From contig NZ_NOKT01000024.1 in the NCBI RefSeq assembly GCF_002237655.1, forward strand, positions 79,724 to 143,723: a stretch of 64,000 bases of DNA, given 5' to 3'. The translations under genes were made by a program, and so were the position numbers. Source of the stretch: Streptomyces sp. XY006. GTDB taxonomy: Bacteria; Actinomycetota; Actinomycetes; Streptomycetales; Streptomycetaceae. This document shows, in pieces, positions 34,852 through 43,028 of this stretch (the first letter of the stretch is position 1; every line of letters begins with the position of its first letter). The notes under the pieces were generated by a model. The model did no database searches, was not told where the DNA came from, and worked only from the letters and a program-made list of their open reading frames with translations.

Positions 34852-34871
34852 TCTGGAACGCACTCCAGACT
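34852..34871. promoter_or_regulatory. Inverted repeat upstream of the MMPL gene
   Basis: GTCTGGA (34852-34858) and TCCAGAC (34865-34871) are perfect 7-bp arms around a 6-base spacer, 26 bases before the MMPL start. The core GGAACGCACTCC resembles TetR-type operators that often control MMPL and RND pumps, though no tetR gene is adjacent. Confidence 0.5.
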
Positions 34872-34948
34872 CCCGGCGCCCGGGATCCGGCACGTCGGGC
34901 GTGAGACCGAGCCGGGGGGTACTGCGCGGGGCGGTGCGGCGGCCGGAT

Positions 34949-34964
34949 TACTCCCCGGGGAGTA
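34949..34964. promoter_or_regulatory. Perfect 16-bp palindrome
   Basis: TACTCCCCGGGGAGTA is fully self-complementary and ends two bases before the minisatellite starts. It may be a second operator for the MMPL gene or a hairpin ending the TerB-like transcript. Confidence 0.4.
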
Positions 34965-34965
34965 C

Positions 34966-35149
34966 CGCCGGTGCCACGAGGGCGTAGGAAGGCCGCCGGT
35001 GTCACGACGGCGCACGCACCGCCGGTGCCACAACGGCGCACGCACCGCCGGTGCCACAACGGCGCACGCACCGCCGTTATCAGGACGGCGTACGGGCCGC
35101 CCCTGCTACGACGGCGTACGGGCCGCCGCCGCGAGCAGGCGGGTCACGT
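34966..35149. repeat. 26-bp minisatellite, about seven units
   Basis: Units begin at 34966, 34994, 35020, 35046, 35072, 35098 and 35124, that is one 28-bp step then five of 26 bp. The unit looks like CGCCGGTGCCACAACGGCGC plus six bases; units 3 and 4 are identical in their core and the outer ones diverge. The array spans the gap between MMPL and the TerB-like gene and runs into the 3' end of the latter, whose stop codon (35106-35108) and last residues are made of repeat units. 26 bp is not a multiple of three, so unit gain or loss would shift the frame at the protein's end. Confidence 0.8.
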
Positions 35150-35804
35150 CGTCGGAGCAGATGGTGAGCGCCGCTCCGACGGTGGCGAGGACGTCCCGTT
35201 CGGCCGGGGTGTACGGCCCGTCCGCCAGGGCGATGCGCGCGCCCTGCAGCAGGATCGATTCGCGGCCGACGGTGGCGAGGTGCGGGGTGAGCGGGTCGAG
35301 GGCCTCGTGGAGCTCTATGGCCAGCCCGGCGCCGCAGGGTTCGCCGGTGATGCGGCCGGTGTCCGCCTCCAGCGCCTCGACGAGGGCGGCCAACTGCTCC
35401 TCGGTGCAGTCGTCGAAGCCGGCCGCGCGCACGGCGAGCACGGCGGACTCCAGTGCCGTACGCGAGCCGGCGCCGCCCGCGGCCAGGACCGCGAGGGCGA
35501 CGGTGTGCACGGCGTCGCGGAGCATCGCCGAGAAGCGCGTGGTGGTCGGGTGGTCGAGGACGTCGGTGCCGAACTGGCGGCGGCAGGCGGCGCACTCCAC
35601 GACCGGGCCGGTCTCGCCGCGCGGCAGCACGGGCACGCCGAGCAGGGTGAAGCGGCGTTGGCCGGTCAGCCGCTGGTAGTTGCGGTCACCGCCGCAGCCG
35701 GGGCAGAAGAACTCCCCGTCACCGGCGGCCGTCCACGCGGTACGGGTGCCCAGGATGCGGGCAAGCCCGGCGGCACGGCCGTTTCGTCCCCGTCCTGGCA
35801 GCAC
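35106..35804 (-). CDS. TerB-like protein with N-terminal zinc ribbon
   Basis: This 232-residue protein has a zinc ribbon at the N-terminus (FCPGCGGDRNY near 33 and VECAACRRQFG near 70) and a helical TerB/DUF533-like domain (about 85-228). The family is named for tellurite resistance but its role is not settled. The C-terminus AAARTPS is encoded inside the 26-bp repeat array. It follows leuA on the same strand but is separated by a strong hairpin, so it probably has its own promoter. Confidence 0.75.
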   Translation of the reverse strand: MLPGRGRNGRAAGLARILGTRTAWTAAGDGEFFCPGCGGDRNYQRLTGQRRFTLLGVPVLPRGETGPVVECAACRRQFGTDVLDHPTTTRFSAMLRDAVHTVALAVLAAGGAGSRTALESAVLAVRAAGFDDCTEEQLAALVEALEADTGRITGEPCGAGLAIELHEALDPLTPHLATVGRESILLQGARIALADGPYTPAERDVLATVGAALTICSDDVTRLLAAAARTPS

Positions 35805-35934
35805 GTCGCACCTCCGTCACGCCGCACGGCAACGTCGCCGCGCTTGCGTGATGTTAGCCACATCCGCGAGGAGGAGTCAGCACCCCGGAGGAGACCTTTC
35901 CGTGACCTCCACAGGGATTGGCCGGTATGCGACG

Positions 35935-35969
35935 GGGCTCCGCCCGCCGGACATCGGCGGACGGAGCCC
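35935..35969 (-). terminator. leuA terminator hairpin
   Basis: Arms 35935-35949 and 35955-35969 pair at 14 of 15 positions around a 5-base loop, 22 bases after the leuA stop. No T-tract follows on the minus strand, as is usual for strong GC hairpins in Streptomyces. Confidence 0.7.
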
Positions 35970-35990
35970 TCAAACCGCCTGCGAGGCTGG

Positions 35991-37712
35991 TCAGCGCGTC
36001 GCGCGGTTGACGGCCGAGACGACGGCCTTCAGCGAGGCGCGCGTCGTGTTCGCGTCGATTCCGATCCCCCACAGGACCTTGTCGTCGATCGCGCACTCGA
36101 TGTAGGAGGCGGCCTGCGCGGAGGCGCCCTCGCTCATCGTGTGCTCCTGGTAGTCCAGCAGGCGTACGTCGATGCCGATGGACTGCAGGGCGTCGAAGAA
36201 GGCCGAGATCGGACCGTTGCCCGTACCGGTCAGGACGGTGTCCTGGCCGTCGACCGTGGCCTCCACCTTCAGCGTGTCCACGCCGTCGGTGTCGGTCGTC
36301 GACTGGCCGTTGCGCACCTGGATCCGGCCCCAGGGGTTCTCGGGGTTCGGCAGGTACTCGTCCTGGAAGACGGCCCAGATGTCCTTCGGCGTGACCTCGC
36401 CGCCCTCGGCGTCGGTCTTGGCCTGGATGAGCCTGGAGAACTCGATCTGCATCCGGCGCGGCAGGTCCAGCTTGTGGTCGTTCTTCAGGACGTAGGCGAT
36501 ACCGCCCTTGCCGGACTGCGAGTTGACCCGGATGACGGCCTCGTAGGAGCGGCCGACGTCCTTGGGGTCGATGGGCAGGTAGGGGACCGCCCACTCGATG
36601 TCGTCGACGGTGACGCCCTTGGCCTTCGCCTCGGCCTCCATGGCGTCGAAGCCCTTCTTGATGGCGTCCTGGTGGGAGCCGGAGAAGGACGTGTAGACCA
36701 GGTCGCCCACGTACGGGTGGCGCGGGTGGACCTCCATCTGGTTGCAGTACTCCCACGTGCGACGGATCTCGTCGATGTCGGAGAAGTCGATCTGCGGGTC
36801 GACGCCCTGGGAGAAGAGGTTCATGCCCAGGGTGACCAGGTCGACGTTGCCGGTGCGCTCGCCCTGGCCGAACAGGCAGCCCTCGACGCGGTCGGCGCCG
36901 GCCATCAGGGCCAGCTCGGCGGCGGCGACGGCGGTGCCGCGGTCGTTGTGCGGGTGGATCGACAGGCAGACGTACTCGCGGCGGGAGAGGTTGCGGCCCA
37001 TCCACTCGAAGCGGTCGGCGTGCGTGGAGGGCGTGGAGCGCTCGACGGTGGCGGGCAGGTTGAGGATGATCTCGCGGCCCGGGCCGGGCTGCCAGACGTC
37101 CATGACCGCCTCGCAGACCTCCAGCGCGAAGTCCAGCTCGGTGTCGGTGAAGATCTCGGGGCTGTACTGGTAGCCGAACTCCGTCTCGGGGCCCAGCAGC
37201 TTCTCGGCGTACTCCATGACCAGGCGCGTGCCGTCGACGGCGATCTGCTTGATGTCGTCCTTGGAGCCGCGGAAGACGACCCGGCGGAAGACGGGGGCCG
37301 TGGCGTTGTACAGGTGGACCGTCGCGCGCTTGGCGCCCTTCAGGGACTCCACGGTCCGCTCGATCAGGTCCTCGCGGGCCTGGGTCAGCACGGAGATCGT
37401 GACGTCGTCGGGGATGGCCCCCGGCTCCTCGATGATCGACCGTACGAAGTCGAAGTCGGTCTGCCCGGAGGCCGGGAAGCCGACCTCGATCTCCTTGTAG
37501 CCCATCTTGACCAGCAGGTCGAACATGGCCCGCTTGCGGGCGGGCGACATGGGGTCGATCAGGGCCTGGTTGCCGTCGCGCAGGTCGGTGGAGAGCCAGC
37601 GGGGGGCGGTGGTGATGCGCGCATCCGGCCAGGTGCGGTCCGGGATGTCGACCTGCTCGTAGCGGCCGTACTTGTGGATCGGCATGGAACTGGGCTGCTG
37701 GCGGTTCGCCAT
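35991..37712 (-). CDS. leuA: 2-isopropylmalate synthase
   Basis: The first committed enzyme of leucine synthesis joins acetyl-CoA and 2-oxoisovalerate. The 573-residue protein is the actinobacterial/fungal LeuA2 type: catalytic HMGL-like barrel (about 40-320) with LRDGNQALIDPM, the metal ligands SIHPHNDRG and GNVDLVTLGMNLFSQG, a linker, then the C-terminal LeuA regulatory domain (about 440-570) that binds leucine. ATG 37712 gives a normal N-terminus. The mRNA leader upstream carries a Leu-rich leader peptide, so expression is probably attenuated by leucyl-tRNA supply in addition to feedback inhibition. Confidence 0.97.
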   Translation of the reverse strand: MANRQQPSSMPIHKYGRYEQVDIPDRTWPDARITTAPRWLSTDLRDGNQALIDPMSPARKRAMFDLLVKMGYKEIEVGFPASGQTDFDFVRSIIEEPGAIPDDVTISVLTQAREDLIERTVESLKGAKRATVHLYNATAPVFRRVVFRGSKDDIKQIAVDGTRLVMEYAEKLLGPETEFGYQYSPEIFTDTELDFALEVCEAVMDVWQPGPGREIILNLPATVERSTPSTHADRFEWMGRNLSRREYVCLSIHPHNDRGTAVAAAELALMAGADRVEGCLFGQGERTGNVDLVTLGMNLFSQGVDPQIDFSDIDEIRRTWEYCNQMEVHPRHPYVGDLVYTSFSGSHQDAIKKGFDAMEAEAKAKGVTVDDIEWAVPYLPIDPKDVGRSYEAVIRVNSQSGKGGIAYVLKNDHKLDLPRRMQIEFSRLIQAKTDAEGGEVTPKDIWAVFQDEYLPNPENPWGRIQVRNGQSTTDTDGVDTLKVEATVDGQDTVLTGTGNGPISAFFDALQSIGIDVRLLDYQEHTMSEGASAQAASYIECAIDDKVLWGIGIDANTTRASLKAVVSAVNRATR

Positions 37713-38047
37713 GATGCTTAGGGCTCCTCAGAGGGTGTCCGGAAGGACGGCCGACGACGCAGCACCAAGCTCCGCGGGGAGGGAGTCGGCCTCGACTACA
37801 GGCCCTCGCCGCGGCAGCTAAGGAGAAGCAGCCCGAAACGCATGATGCGCAGCATGCTAGCCGAGCCCCTTCCCTGCGCGTGGGGTCGTATCAGTATGCG
37901 GGACCGGCCGCGCAATCGGGACAAAAAGTGCGCTACACCACGTCGCCATAGCACTCACCACGGAGAGTGAGGTCCGTTGTCCCGGTATTTCACCAATCAT
38001 GGTGGCGACTAGTGACAGCTTCGTCACGCAGTGCAAGGGTGCCGGGC
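37713..38047. promoter_or_regulatory. leuA leader and leuA/protease intergenic region
   Basis: This 335-bp gap holds, leftward, a candidate leuA promoter (TTGCGC at 37910-37915 and TGATAC at 37888-37893, 16-base spacer), the leader peptide, and an 80-base attenuator zone in which GCCGAC (on the minus strand near 37786) can pair with GTCGGC (near 37755). Rightward, before the protease gene, lies a dyad GTGAC (38012-38016)/GTCAC (38023-38027). No other gene is seen. Confidence 0.5.
37796..37855 (-). CDS. leuA leader peptide (attenuator)
   Basis: This 19-codon ORF encodes MLRIMRFGLLLLSCRGEGL, with four Leu codons in a row (CTG CTT CTC CTT) and six Leu in all. AAGGGG lies ten bases upstream of the ATG. 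It ends 83 bases before the leuA start. Ribosome stalling at the Leu run when charged tRNA-Leu is scarce would change folding of the following leader RNA, the classic amino-acid attenuation layout. Confidence 0.85.
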   Translation of the reverse strand: MLRIMRFGLLLLSCRGEGL

Positions 38048-39109
38048 ATGACGACCCACGGGGGCTTCGAGCCCGTCTTCTGCACCATCGTCCCGCCCCA
38101 CGTCCTCGACCGGCTCGCCCAGGCCGAGGACCCCGCGCTCGCCGGACCCGCCCGCCGCACCCTGCAGCGCGACGCCTTCGAGCGCACCCAGCGCCGCCTG
38201 ACCACGGTCCTCGGCGCCACGGCCGTCCCCTCGGCCGCCGACGGCAAGCCGCGGCGCACCGTCCACGACGCCCGGCACGGCACCGACCTGCCCGGTCACC
38301 GGGTCCGCGGCGAGGGCGACGCCCCCGGCAAGGACGCCACCGCCAACCGGGCCTACGCGGGCCTCGGCGCCACCTTCGAGCTGTTCCTCCAGGCCTTCGG
38401 GCGCGACTCGATCGACGGCGACGGCCTGCCGCTGAACGCGACCGTGCACTACGACCGGGACTACAACAACGCCTTCTGGAACGGCGAGCAGATGGTCTTC
38501 GGCGACGGGGACGGCGAGATCTTCCTCGACTTCACCATCCCGATCGACGTCATCGGCCATGAACTCGCCCACGGCGTCACGCAGTACACGGCCAACCTCA
38601 CCTACTTCGGCCAGCCCGGCGCGCTCAACGAGTCCCTGTCGGACGTCTTCGGCGCGCTGATCAAGCAGTACACGCTCGGCCAGACCGCCGCCGAGGCCGA
38701 CTGGCTGATCGGCGCGGGGCTGCTCGCCCCGCGGGTCACGGGCACGGCGCTGCGCTCGATGAAGGAGCCGGGCACGGCGTACGACGACGACGTGCTGGGC
38801 AAGGATCCGCAGCCGGCGACCATGGACGACTTCGTCCGCACCGGCCGCGACAACGGCGGCGTCCACATCAACTCGGGCATCCCCAACCACGCCTTCTACC
38901 TCGCCGCCACGGCCCTCGGCGGCCACGCCTGGGAGCGCGCGGGGCAGGTCTGGTACGACGTGCTGACCGGCGGCGAACTGAAGGAGCAGGCGCTGTTCGT
39001 CGACTTCGCCACGCTCACCGTCAAGGCCGCCCGGGAGCGCTTCGGCGACGGCGAGGAGCTCGACGCCGTGGCGAAGGCCTGGGAGCAGGTCGGGGTGCGG
39101 ACGCTGTAG
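38048..39109 (+). CDS. Protealysin-like M4 metalloprotease without signal peptide
   Basis: This 353-residue zinc protease of the thermolysin family begins with the short protealysin-type propeptide: FCTIVPPHVLDRLA (residues 11-24; Cys12 and PPH motif), not with a signal peptide. The zinc site is HELAH near 171 with the third ligand Glu in ALNESLSDVFG near 195, and the transition-state His is in GGVHINSGIPNHAF near 272. Protealysins are cytoplasmic or released without a Sec signal. ATG 38048 starts exactly at the propeptide; AAGGG lies nine bases upstream. The next gene encodes its likely inhibitor. Confidence 0.92.
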   Translation: MTTHGGFEPVFCTIVPPHVLDRLAQAEDPALAGPARRTLQRDAFERTQRRLTTVLGATAVPSAADGKPRRTVHDARHGTDLPGHRVRGEGDAPGKDATANRAYAGLGATFELFLQAFGRDSIDGDGLPLNATVHYDRDYNNAFWNGEQMVFGDGDGEIFLDFTIPIDVIGHELAHGVTQYTANLTYFGQPGALNESLSDVFGALIKQYTLGQTAAEADWLIGAGLLAPRVTGTALRSMKEPGTAYDDDVLGKDPQPATMDDFVRTGRDNGGVHINSGIPNHAFYLAATALGGHAWERAGQVWYDVLTGGELKEQALFVDFATLTVKAARERFGDGEELDAVAKAWEQVGVRTL

Positions 39110-39129
39110 TTCCGTACTAGACAGGTGCC

Positions 39130-39396
39130 ATGCGTATTCAGGTGAGGCGCACGGGCGGATTCGCGGGCATCGAGCGGCACGCCGAGGTGGACACCTCGGG
39201 CCGCTCCGATGCCGCCGAGTGGCACGCGCTGGCCGAGCGGGCGCTCGCGGACGGCCGGACCACGCCGCCGATCGGGGTGCCGGACGGGTTCGCCTACCAG
39301 ATCACCGTGGACGGCAGGACGGTGTACGCCGCGGATCCCCGGCTCACCGAGGAACAGCGCGGGCTGATCTCGCGCGTCCTGAAGGAGGGCGCGTAA
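39130..39396 (+). CDS. Emfourin-like protease inhibitor
   Basis: This 88-residue protein opens MRIQVRRTGGFAGIERHAEV, the pattern of emfourin (M4in), the protein inhibitor encoded next to protealysin genes in bacteria. The rest is DGFAYQITVDGRTVYAADPR and a C-terminal helix (EEQRGLISRVLKEG). It follows the M4 protease gene by 20 bases on the same strand, the standard operon of protease plus inhibitor, and would block the protease active site inside the cell. Confidence 0.8.
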   Translation: MRIQVRRTGGFAGIERHAEVDTSGRSDAAEWHALAERALADGRTTPPIGVPDGFAYQITVDGRTVYAADPRLTEEQRGLISRVLKEGA

Positions 39397-39424
39397 CGGC
39401 CTTTTCCCGCCCGGCCGTTGACTT

Positions 39425-39442
39425 CCGTTACCGCGGGTACGG
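39425..39442. promoter_or_regulatory. Imperfect 18-bp palindrome before the beta-glucosidase gene
   Basis: CCGTTACCGCGGGTACGG matches its own reverse complement at 14 of 18 positions and lies directly before the start region of the GH1 gene. The CG centre and size suit a LacI-family operator, but no regulator gene is adjacent. Confidence 0.3.
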
Positions 39443-39454
39443 ATGATCCCGCGC

Positions 39455-40768
39455 ATGGCGACTGACGCAGGCACCCCGATCCCCCGCTTCCCGCCCGGCT
39501 TCCTGTGGGGCGTGTCCACCTCGGCGCACCAGATCGAGGGCGCGGCCGAGCTGCGCGAGCCGTCGGTGTGGGACGCCTTCACGGCCGAGCCCGGGCGGGT
39601 CAAGGACGGTTCGACGGCGGCGGTGGCCTGCGACCACTTCCACCGCCACCGCGAGGACGTGGCGCTCCTTGCGGACCTGGGCGTGAACGCCTACCGCTTC
39701 TCCGTCTCCTGGCCGCGGGTGCGCTCCGAGGGCGGCCTGGACTTCTACGACCGGCTGGTGGACGACCTGTGCGCGGCGGACGTCCGCCCGGTGCCGACGC
39801 TGTTCCACTGGGACCTGCCGGCGGACCTGGACTGGCTGGAGCGCGACACGGCCGCGCGCTTCGCCGAGTACGTCGCGCTGGTCGCCGGCCGGCTCGGGGA
39901 CCGCGTCAGCCGGTGGATCACGCTGAACGAGCCCGCCGAGCACACCCTGCTGGGCCACGCCCTGGGCGTGCACGCGCCGGGCAGACGGCTGATGTTCGAC
40001 GCGCTGCCGGTCGCCCACCACCAGCTGCTCGCCCATGGCCTGGCCGTACGCGCCCTGCGCGCCGCCGGCGCCACGGGCATCGGCATCGCCAACTCGCACG
40101 GACCGACCTGGGCGGCCTCGACGGAGGCGGCGGACGTGGAGGCGGCGGACTTCTACGACCTGCTGCTGAACCGGCTGTTCGCCGATCCGCTGCTGCTGGG
40201 CCGCTACCCGGACGGCATCGAGGCGCTGATGCCCGGGGACGTCGAGGCCGATCTGAAGGTGATCGCCGAGCCGATCGACTGGTACGGCGTCAACTACTAC
40301 GCCCCGACCCGGGTGGGCGCACCGCAGGGCACGGAGATCGACTTCGGCGGGGTCACCATGCCGGCGGAACTGCCCTTCTCCGTGCGGGAGATCGAGGGCC
40401 ACCCGGTGACCGACTTCGGCTGGCCCGTCGTACCGGAGGGCCTCACGGAGGTCCTCACCGCCTTCCGCGACCGCTACGGCGACCGCCTCCCGCCGGTCGT
40501 CATCACCGAGAACGGCTGCTCGTACCCGGGCGTGGACGACCAGGACCGCATCGCCTATCTGGACGGCCATCTGCGGGCCCTGCACCGGGCGCTGGAAGCG
40601 GGGGTCGACGTGCGCGGCTACTTCGTCTGGTCGCTGCTGGACAACTTCGAGTGGGCGGAGGGCTACGAGCGCCGGTTCGGGCTCGTGCACGTGGACTACG
40701 CGACGCAGCGGCGCACGCCGAAGGCGTCCTACCGCTGGCTGCGGGACGTGCTCCGGGCGCAGAGATGA
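39455..40768 (+). CDS. Beta-glucosidase, GH1
   Basis: This 437-residue retaining beta-glycosidase has FLWGVSTSAHQIEGA at the N-terminus, NAYRFSVSWPR, acid/base Glu near 159 in TLNEP, the nucleophile Glu near 351 in VITENGCSYPG, and VWSLLDNFEWAEGYERRFGL at the C-terminus. There is no signal peptide, so it hydrolyses imported cellobiose-like beta-glucosides in the cytoplasm. ATG 39455 has a GGATGA site; an in-frame ATG at 39443 would add four residues. It overlaps the sugar transporter gene by ATGA. Confidence 0.95.
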   Translation: MATDAGTPIPRFPPGFLWGVSTSAHQIEGAAELREPSVWDAFTAEPGRVKDGSTAAVACDHFHRHREDVALLADLGVNAYRFSVSWPRVRSEGGLDFYDRLVDDLCAADVRPVPTLFHWDLPADLDWLERDTAARFAEYVALVAGRLGDRVSRWITLNEPAEHTLLGHALGVHAPGRRLMFDALPVAHHQLLAHGLAVRALRAAGATGIGIANSHGPTWAASTEAADVEAADFYDLLLNRLFADPLLLGRYPDGIEALMPGDVEADLKVIAEPIDWYGVNYYAPTRVGAPQGTEIDFGGVTMPAELPFSVREIEGHPVTDFGWPVVPEGLTEVLTAFRDRYGDRLPPVVITENGCSYPGVDDQDRIAYLDGHLRALHRALEAGVDVRGYFVWSLLDNFEWAEGYERRFGLVHVDYATQRRTPKASYRWLRDVLRAQR

Positions 40769-42024
40769 CCGACCTCTCGGGAGGCGCACCGGCGGCGCTC
40801 GCCGAGCCCGTCGAACGGGTCGGACGGGGCTGGACGGCGTCCCTGTCGCTGGCCAACGGCGCCATCTGGGTGGGCTGGTACGGCCCGCTGCAGATTCTGC
40901 TGGCCTCCCAGGCGGAGGACTTCGCACCGGGTTCCGGCATGTCCAAGGAGACGATGCTGGCGTGGGTGACGGGCGCGGGCGCGGCGGTGTCGCTGGTCTC
41001 CAACCCCTTCTTCGGCGCGCTCTCGGACCGGACCACCTCCCGCCGGGGCCGCCGTACGCCATGGATCGTGGCCGGGGCGGCGGGCGGGGCGCTGTCGCTG
41101 CTGCTGCTCGCGGGCGCGGGCGGTGTGTGGACGATGGCGGCCGGCTGGTGCCTGGTCCAGCTGACCCTGAACGCGGCGTTCGCGGCGGTGACGGCGGCGG
41201 TGCCGGACCGGGTGCCGCGGCTCCAGCGGGGCTCGGTGGGCGGCTGGCTGGGCGCGGCCCAGATCCTCGGCGTGGTCGGCGGGACGGGTCTCGCGACGGT
41301 GGCCGGGGGCATCGGGGCCGGGTACGCGGCGTGCGCGGTGTTCACGGCGGTGGGCGTGCTGCCGTACGTCGTCCGCCACCAGGATCTGCGGCTGGCGGCG
41401 GCGGACCGGCCCGCCTGGTCGTGGCGCGGCTTCCTGGCCGGGTTCCGGCTGAGCCCGCGCCGGTATCCGGACCTGGCCTGGGCCTGGCTGACCCGTTTCC
41501 TGATCAACCTCAGCAACGCGCTCGTCCTGCTGTACCTGCTGTACTACCTGCGGGACCGCCTGCACTACGGCGATCCCGACAAGGGCGTGCTGATCCTGAC
41601 GGCCGTGAACGGCGCGACCCTGCTCGCCACGGTCGTCGTGGGCGGCGTGTGGTCGGACCGCACGGGCCGCCGCAAGCCGTTCGTGATCTGGTCGGGCCTG
41701 CTGATGGCGGTGGCCACGGCGGCCCTGGCCGGCTGGCAGACCTGGCCCGGCGCGATCGTCGCGGCGGCGGTCCTGGGGGTCGGCTTCGGGGTGTTCACCT
41801 CGGTCGACTTCGCGCTGATGACCGATGTCCTGCCGACGGCGCTGGACCGCGGCAAGGACCTGGGTGTGATCAACGTGGCCAACGCCCTGCCACAGGTCGC
41901 GGCGCCCGCCCTCGCCGCGCCGATCGTGACGTACCTGGGCGGCTACCGGGTGCTGTACCTGGTGGCGGCCGTGATCGGTCTGGCGGGGGCGGTGCTGGTG
42001 GGACGGATCAGGGGCGTGGACTGA
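40765..42024 (+). CDS. MFS sugar transporter (GPH/sucrose-transporter-like)
   Basis: This 419-residue membrane protein has about 12 helices. It carries LSDRTTSRRGRRTPWIV in the loop 2-3 position and GGVWSDRTGRRKPFVI in loop 8-9, motifs of major-facilitator sugar symporters, and FALMTDVLPTALDRGKDLGV near helix 10. It is translationally coupled (ATGA) to the GH1 beta-glucosidase, so it most likely imports that enzyme's disaccharide or glucoside substrate. It ends 13 bases before the convergent epimerase gene. Confidence 0.88.
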   Translation: MTDLSGGAPAALAEPVERVGRGWTASLSLANGAIWVGWYGPLQILLASQAEDFAPGSGMSKETMLAWVTGAGAAVSLVSNPFFGALSDRTTSRRGRRTPWIVAGAAGGALSLLLLAGAGGVWTMAAGWCLVQLTLNAAFAAVTAAVPDRVPRLQRGSVGGWLGAAQILGVVGGTGLATVAGGIGAGYAACAVFTAVGVLPYVVRHQDLRLAAADRPAWSWRGFLAGFRLSPRRYPDLAWAWLTRFLINLSNALVLLYLLYYLRDRLHYGDPDKGVLILTAVNGATLLATVVVGGVWSDRTGRRKPFVIWSGLLMAVATAALAGWQTWPGAIVAAAVLGVGFGVFTSVDFALMTDVLPTALDRGKDLGVINVANALPQVAAPALAAPIVTYLGGYRVLYLVAAVIGLAGAVLVGRIRGVD

Positions 42025-42037
42025 TACCCGCCTGCCT

Positions 42038-42892
42038 CTAGAGGGCGCCGGCGTCCCGGGCCGTCCAGACGCTCGGGTAGATGGGCCGGAAGCCGAGCTC
42101 CCGGCGGATGCGCCGGTTGGACATGATCCCGTGCCACGGGTCGGAATCCGTGTTCCCGTACAGCGCGGCGGGCACCTCGATGCCGTTGAGCCCGTACAGC
42201 TCGACCGTCGTGACGGGGGCGTCGTCGGCGACGTTGTAGACCCGGCCGGCGATGCCCGGGGCGTACAGCAGCCGCATCAGGGCCTGGGCGACGTCCGCGT
42301 GATGGGCCATCTGCAGGCGCTGGTGCGGGGCCCAGTCCGGCGCCCAGCGCATGGCGTCGGCGAGATGCGGGTCGCCCTCGCCGTAGACGAAGGGGAGCCG
42401 CCCGATCCGGACGTCCAGCCCCTCCATCGCGAGCAGTTCGCGCTCGGCCTCGGCCTTGGACGCGGGGTAGGCGCCCCACATCCGGCCGCCGGGGAGGCTC
42501 TCGTCCTCCTCGGTCAGCGGGCGTCCCCGCCCGGTGCCGTAGACGTTGCCCGTGCTCACCTGGACGAAGCGCGCCACTCCGGCGTTCCGCGCGGCCCGTC
42601 CCAGCGCCACCGCCGCGTCCCGGTTGACGGCCCACGCCTCCTCGTCCGGCACCCCGCGGAAGGAGGCGGCGACGTTCACCACCGCATCCACTCCGGCGAG
42701 CGCCTTGCCGAGCGTCTCCTCCTCCCGCAGGTCCCCCACGGCCACCTGGGCGCCCAGCTCCGCGAAGCGCTCACCGCGGGCCGCGTCCCGCACCAGGACC
42801 CGCACCTGCTCCCCCGGCCGCCGCTGTGCCAGCAGCCGGGGCACGAAGCGCCGTCCGACCTGTCCCGTCGTACCGGTCACCAATGTCAGCAT
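42038..42892 (-). CDS. NAD-dependent epimerase/dehydratase, extended SDR family
   Basis: This 284-residue protein has a Rossmann N-terminus with the GxxGxxG motif in VTGTTGQVGRRFV, DAVVNVAASFRG, a Ser in VSTGNVYG and the catalytic Tyr-x3-Lys in AYPASKAE. Substrate domain at about 170-284. It lacks any pathway neighbours that would give a substrate. The ATG at 42892 is the obvious start; the frame upstream is a shadow. It is divergent from the XRE regulator, which may control it. Confidence 0.85.
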   Translation of the reverse strand: MLTLVTGTTGQVGRRFVPRLLAQRRPGEQVRVLVRDAARGERFAELGAQVAVGDLREEETLGKALAGVDAVVNVAASFRGVPDEEAWAVNRDAAVALGRAARNAGVARFVQVSTGNVYGTGRGRPLTEEDESLPGGRMWGAYPASKAEAERELLAMEGLDVRIGRLPFVYGEGDPHLADAMRWAPDWAPHQRLQMAHHADVAQALMRLLYAPGIAGRVYNVADDAPVTTVELYGLNGIEVPAALYGNTDSDPWHGIMSNRRIRRELGFRPIYPSVWTARDAGAL

Positions 42893-43028
42893 GATGTGCT
42901 CCTCACGCACTGTGTCGCCTGTCGTCGGTGACCAGCCTCGGCGGACGGGACGGCGACCGGGAGAGACCTCCTCATCAGGGGATCGGCAGTCCCTGGATAA
43001 GCCGGCCGGCCTCCCGCACCCTGGAGGG

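Noticed and set aside
34966..35149. CRISPR-like array
   Set aside because: The 26-bp units are head-to-tail without unique spacers, and no cas genes are present; it is a minisatellite.
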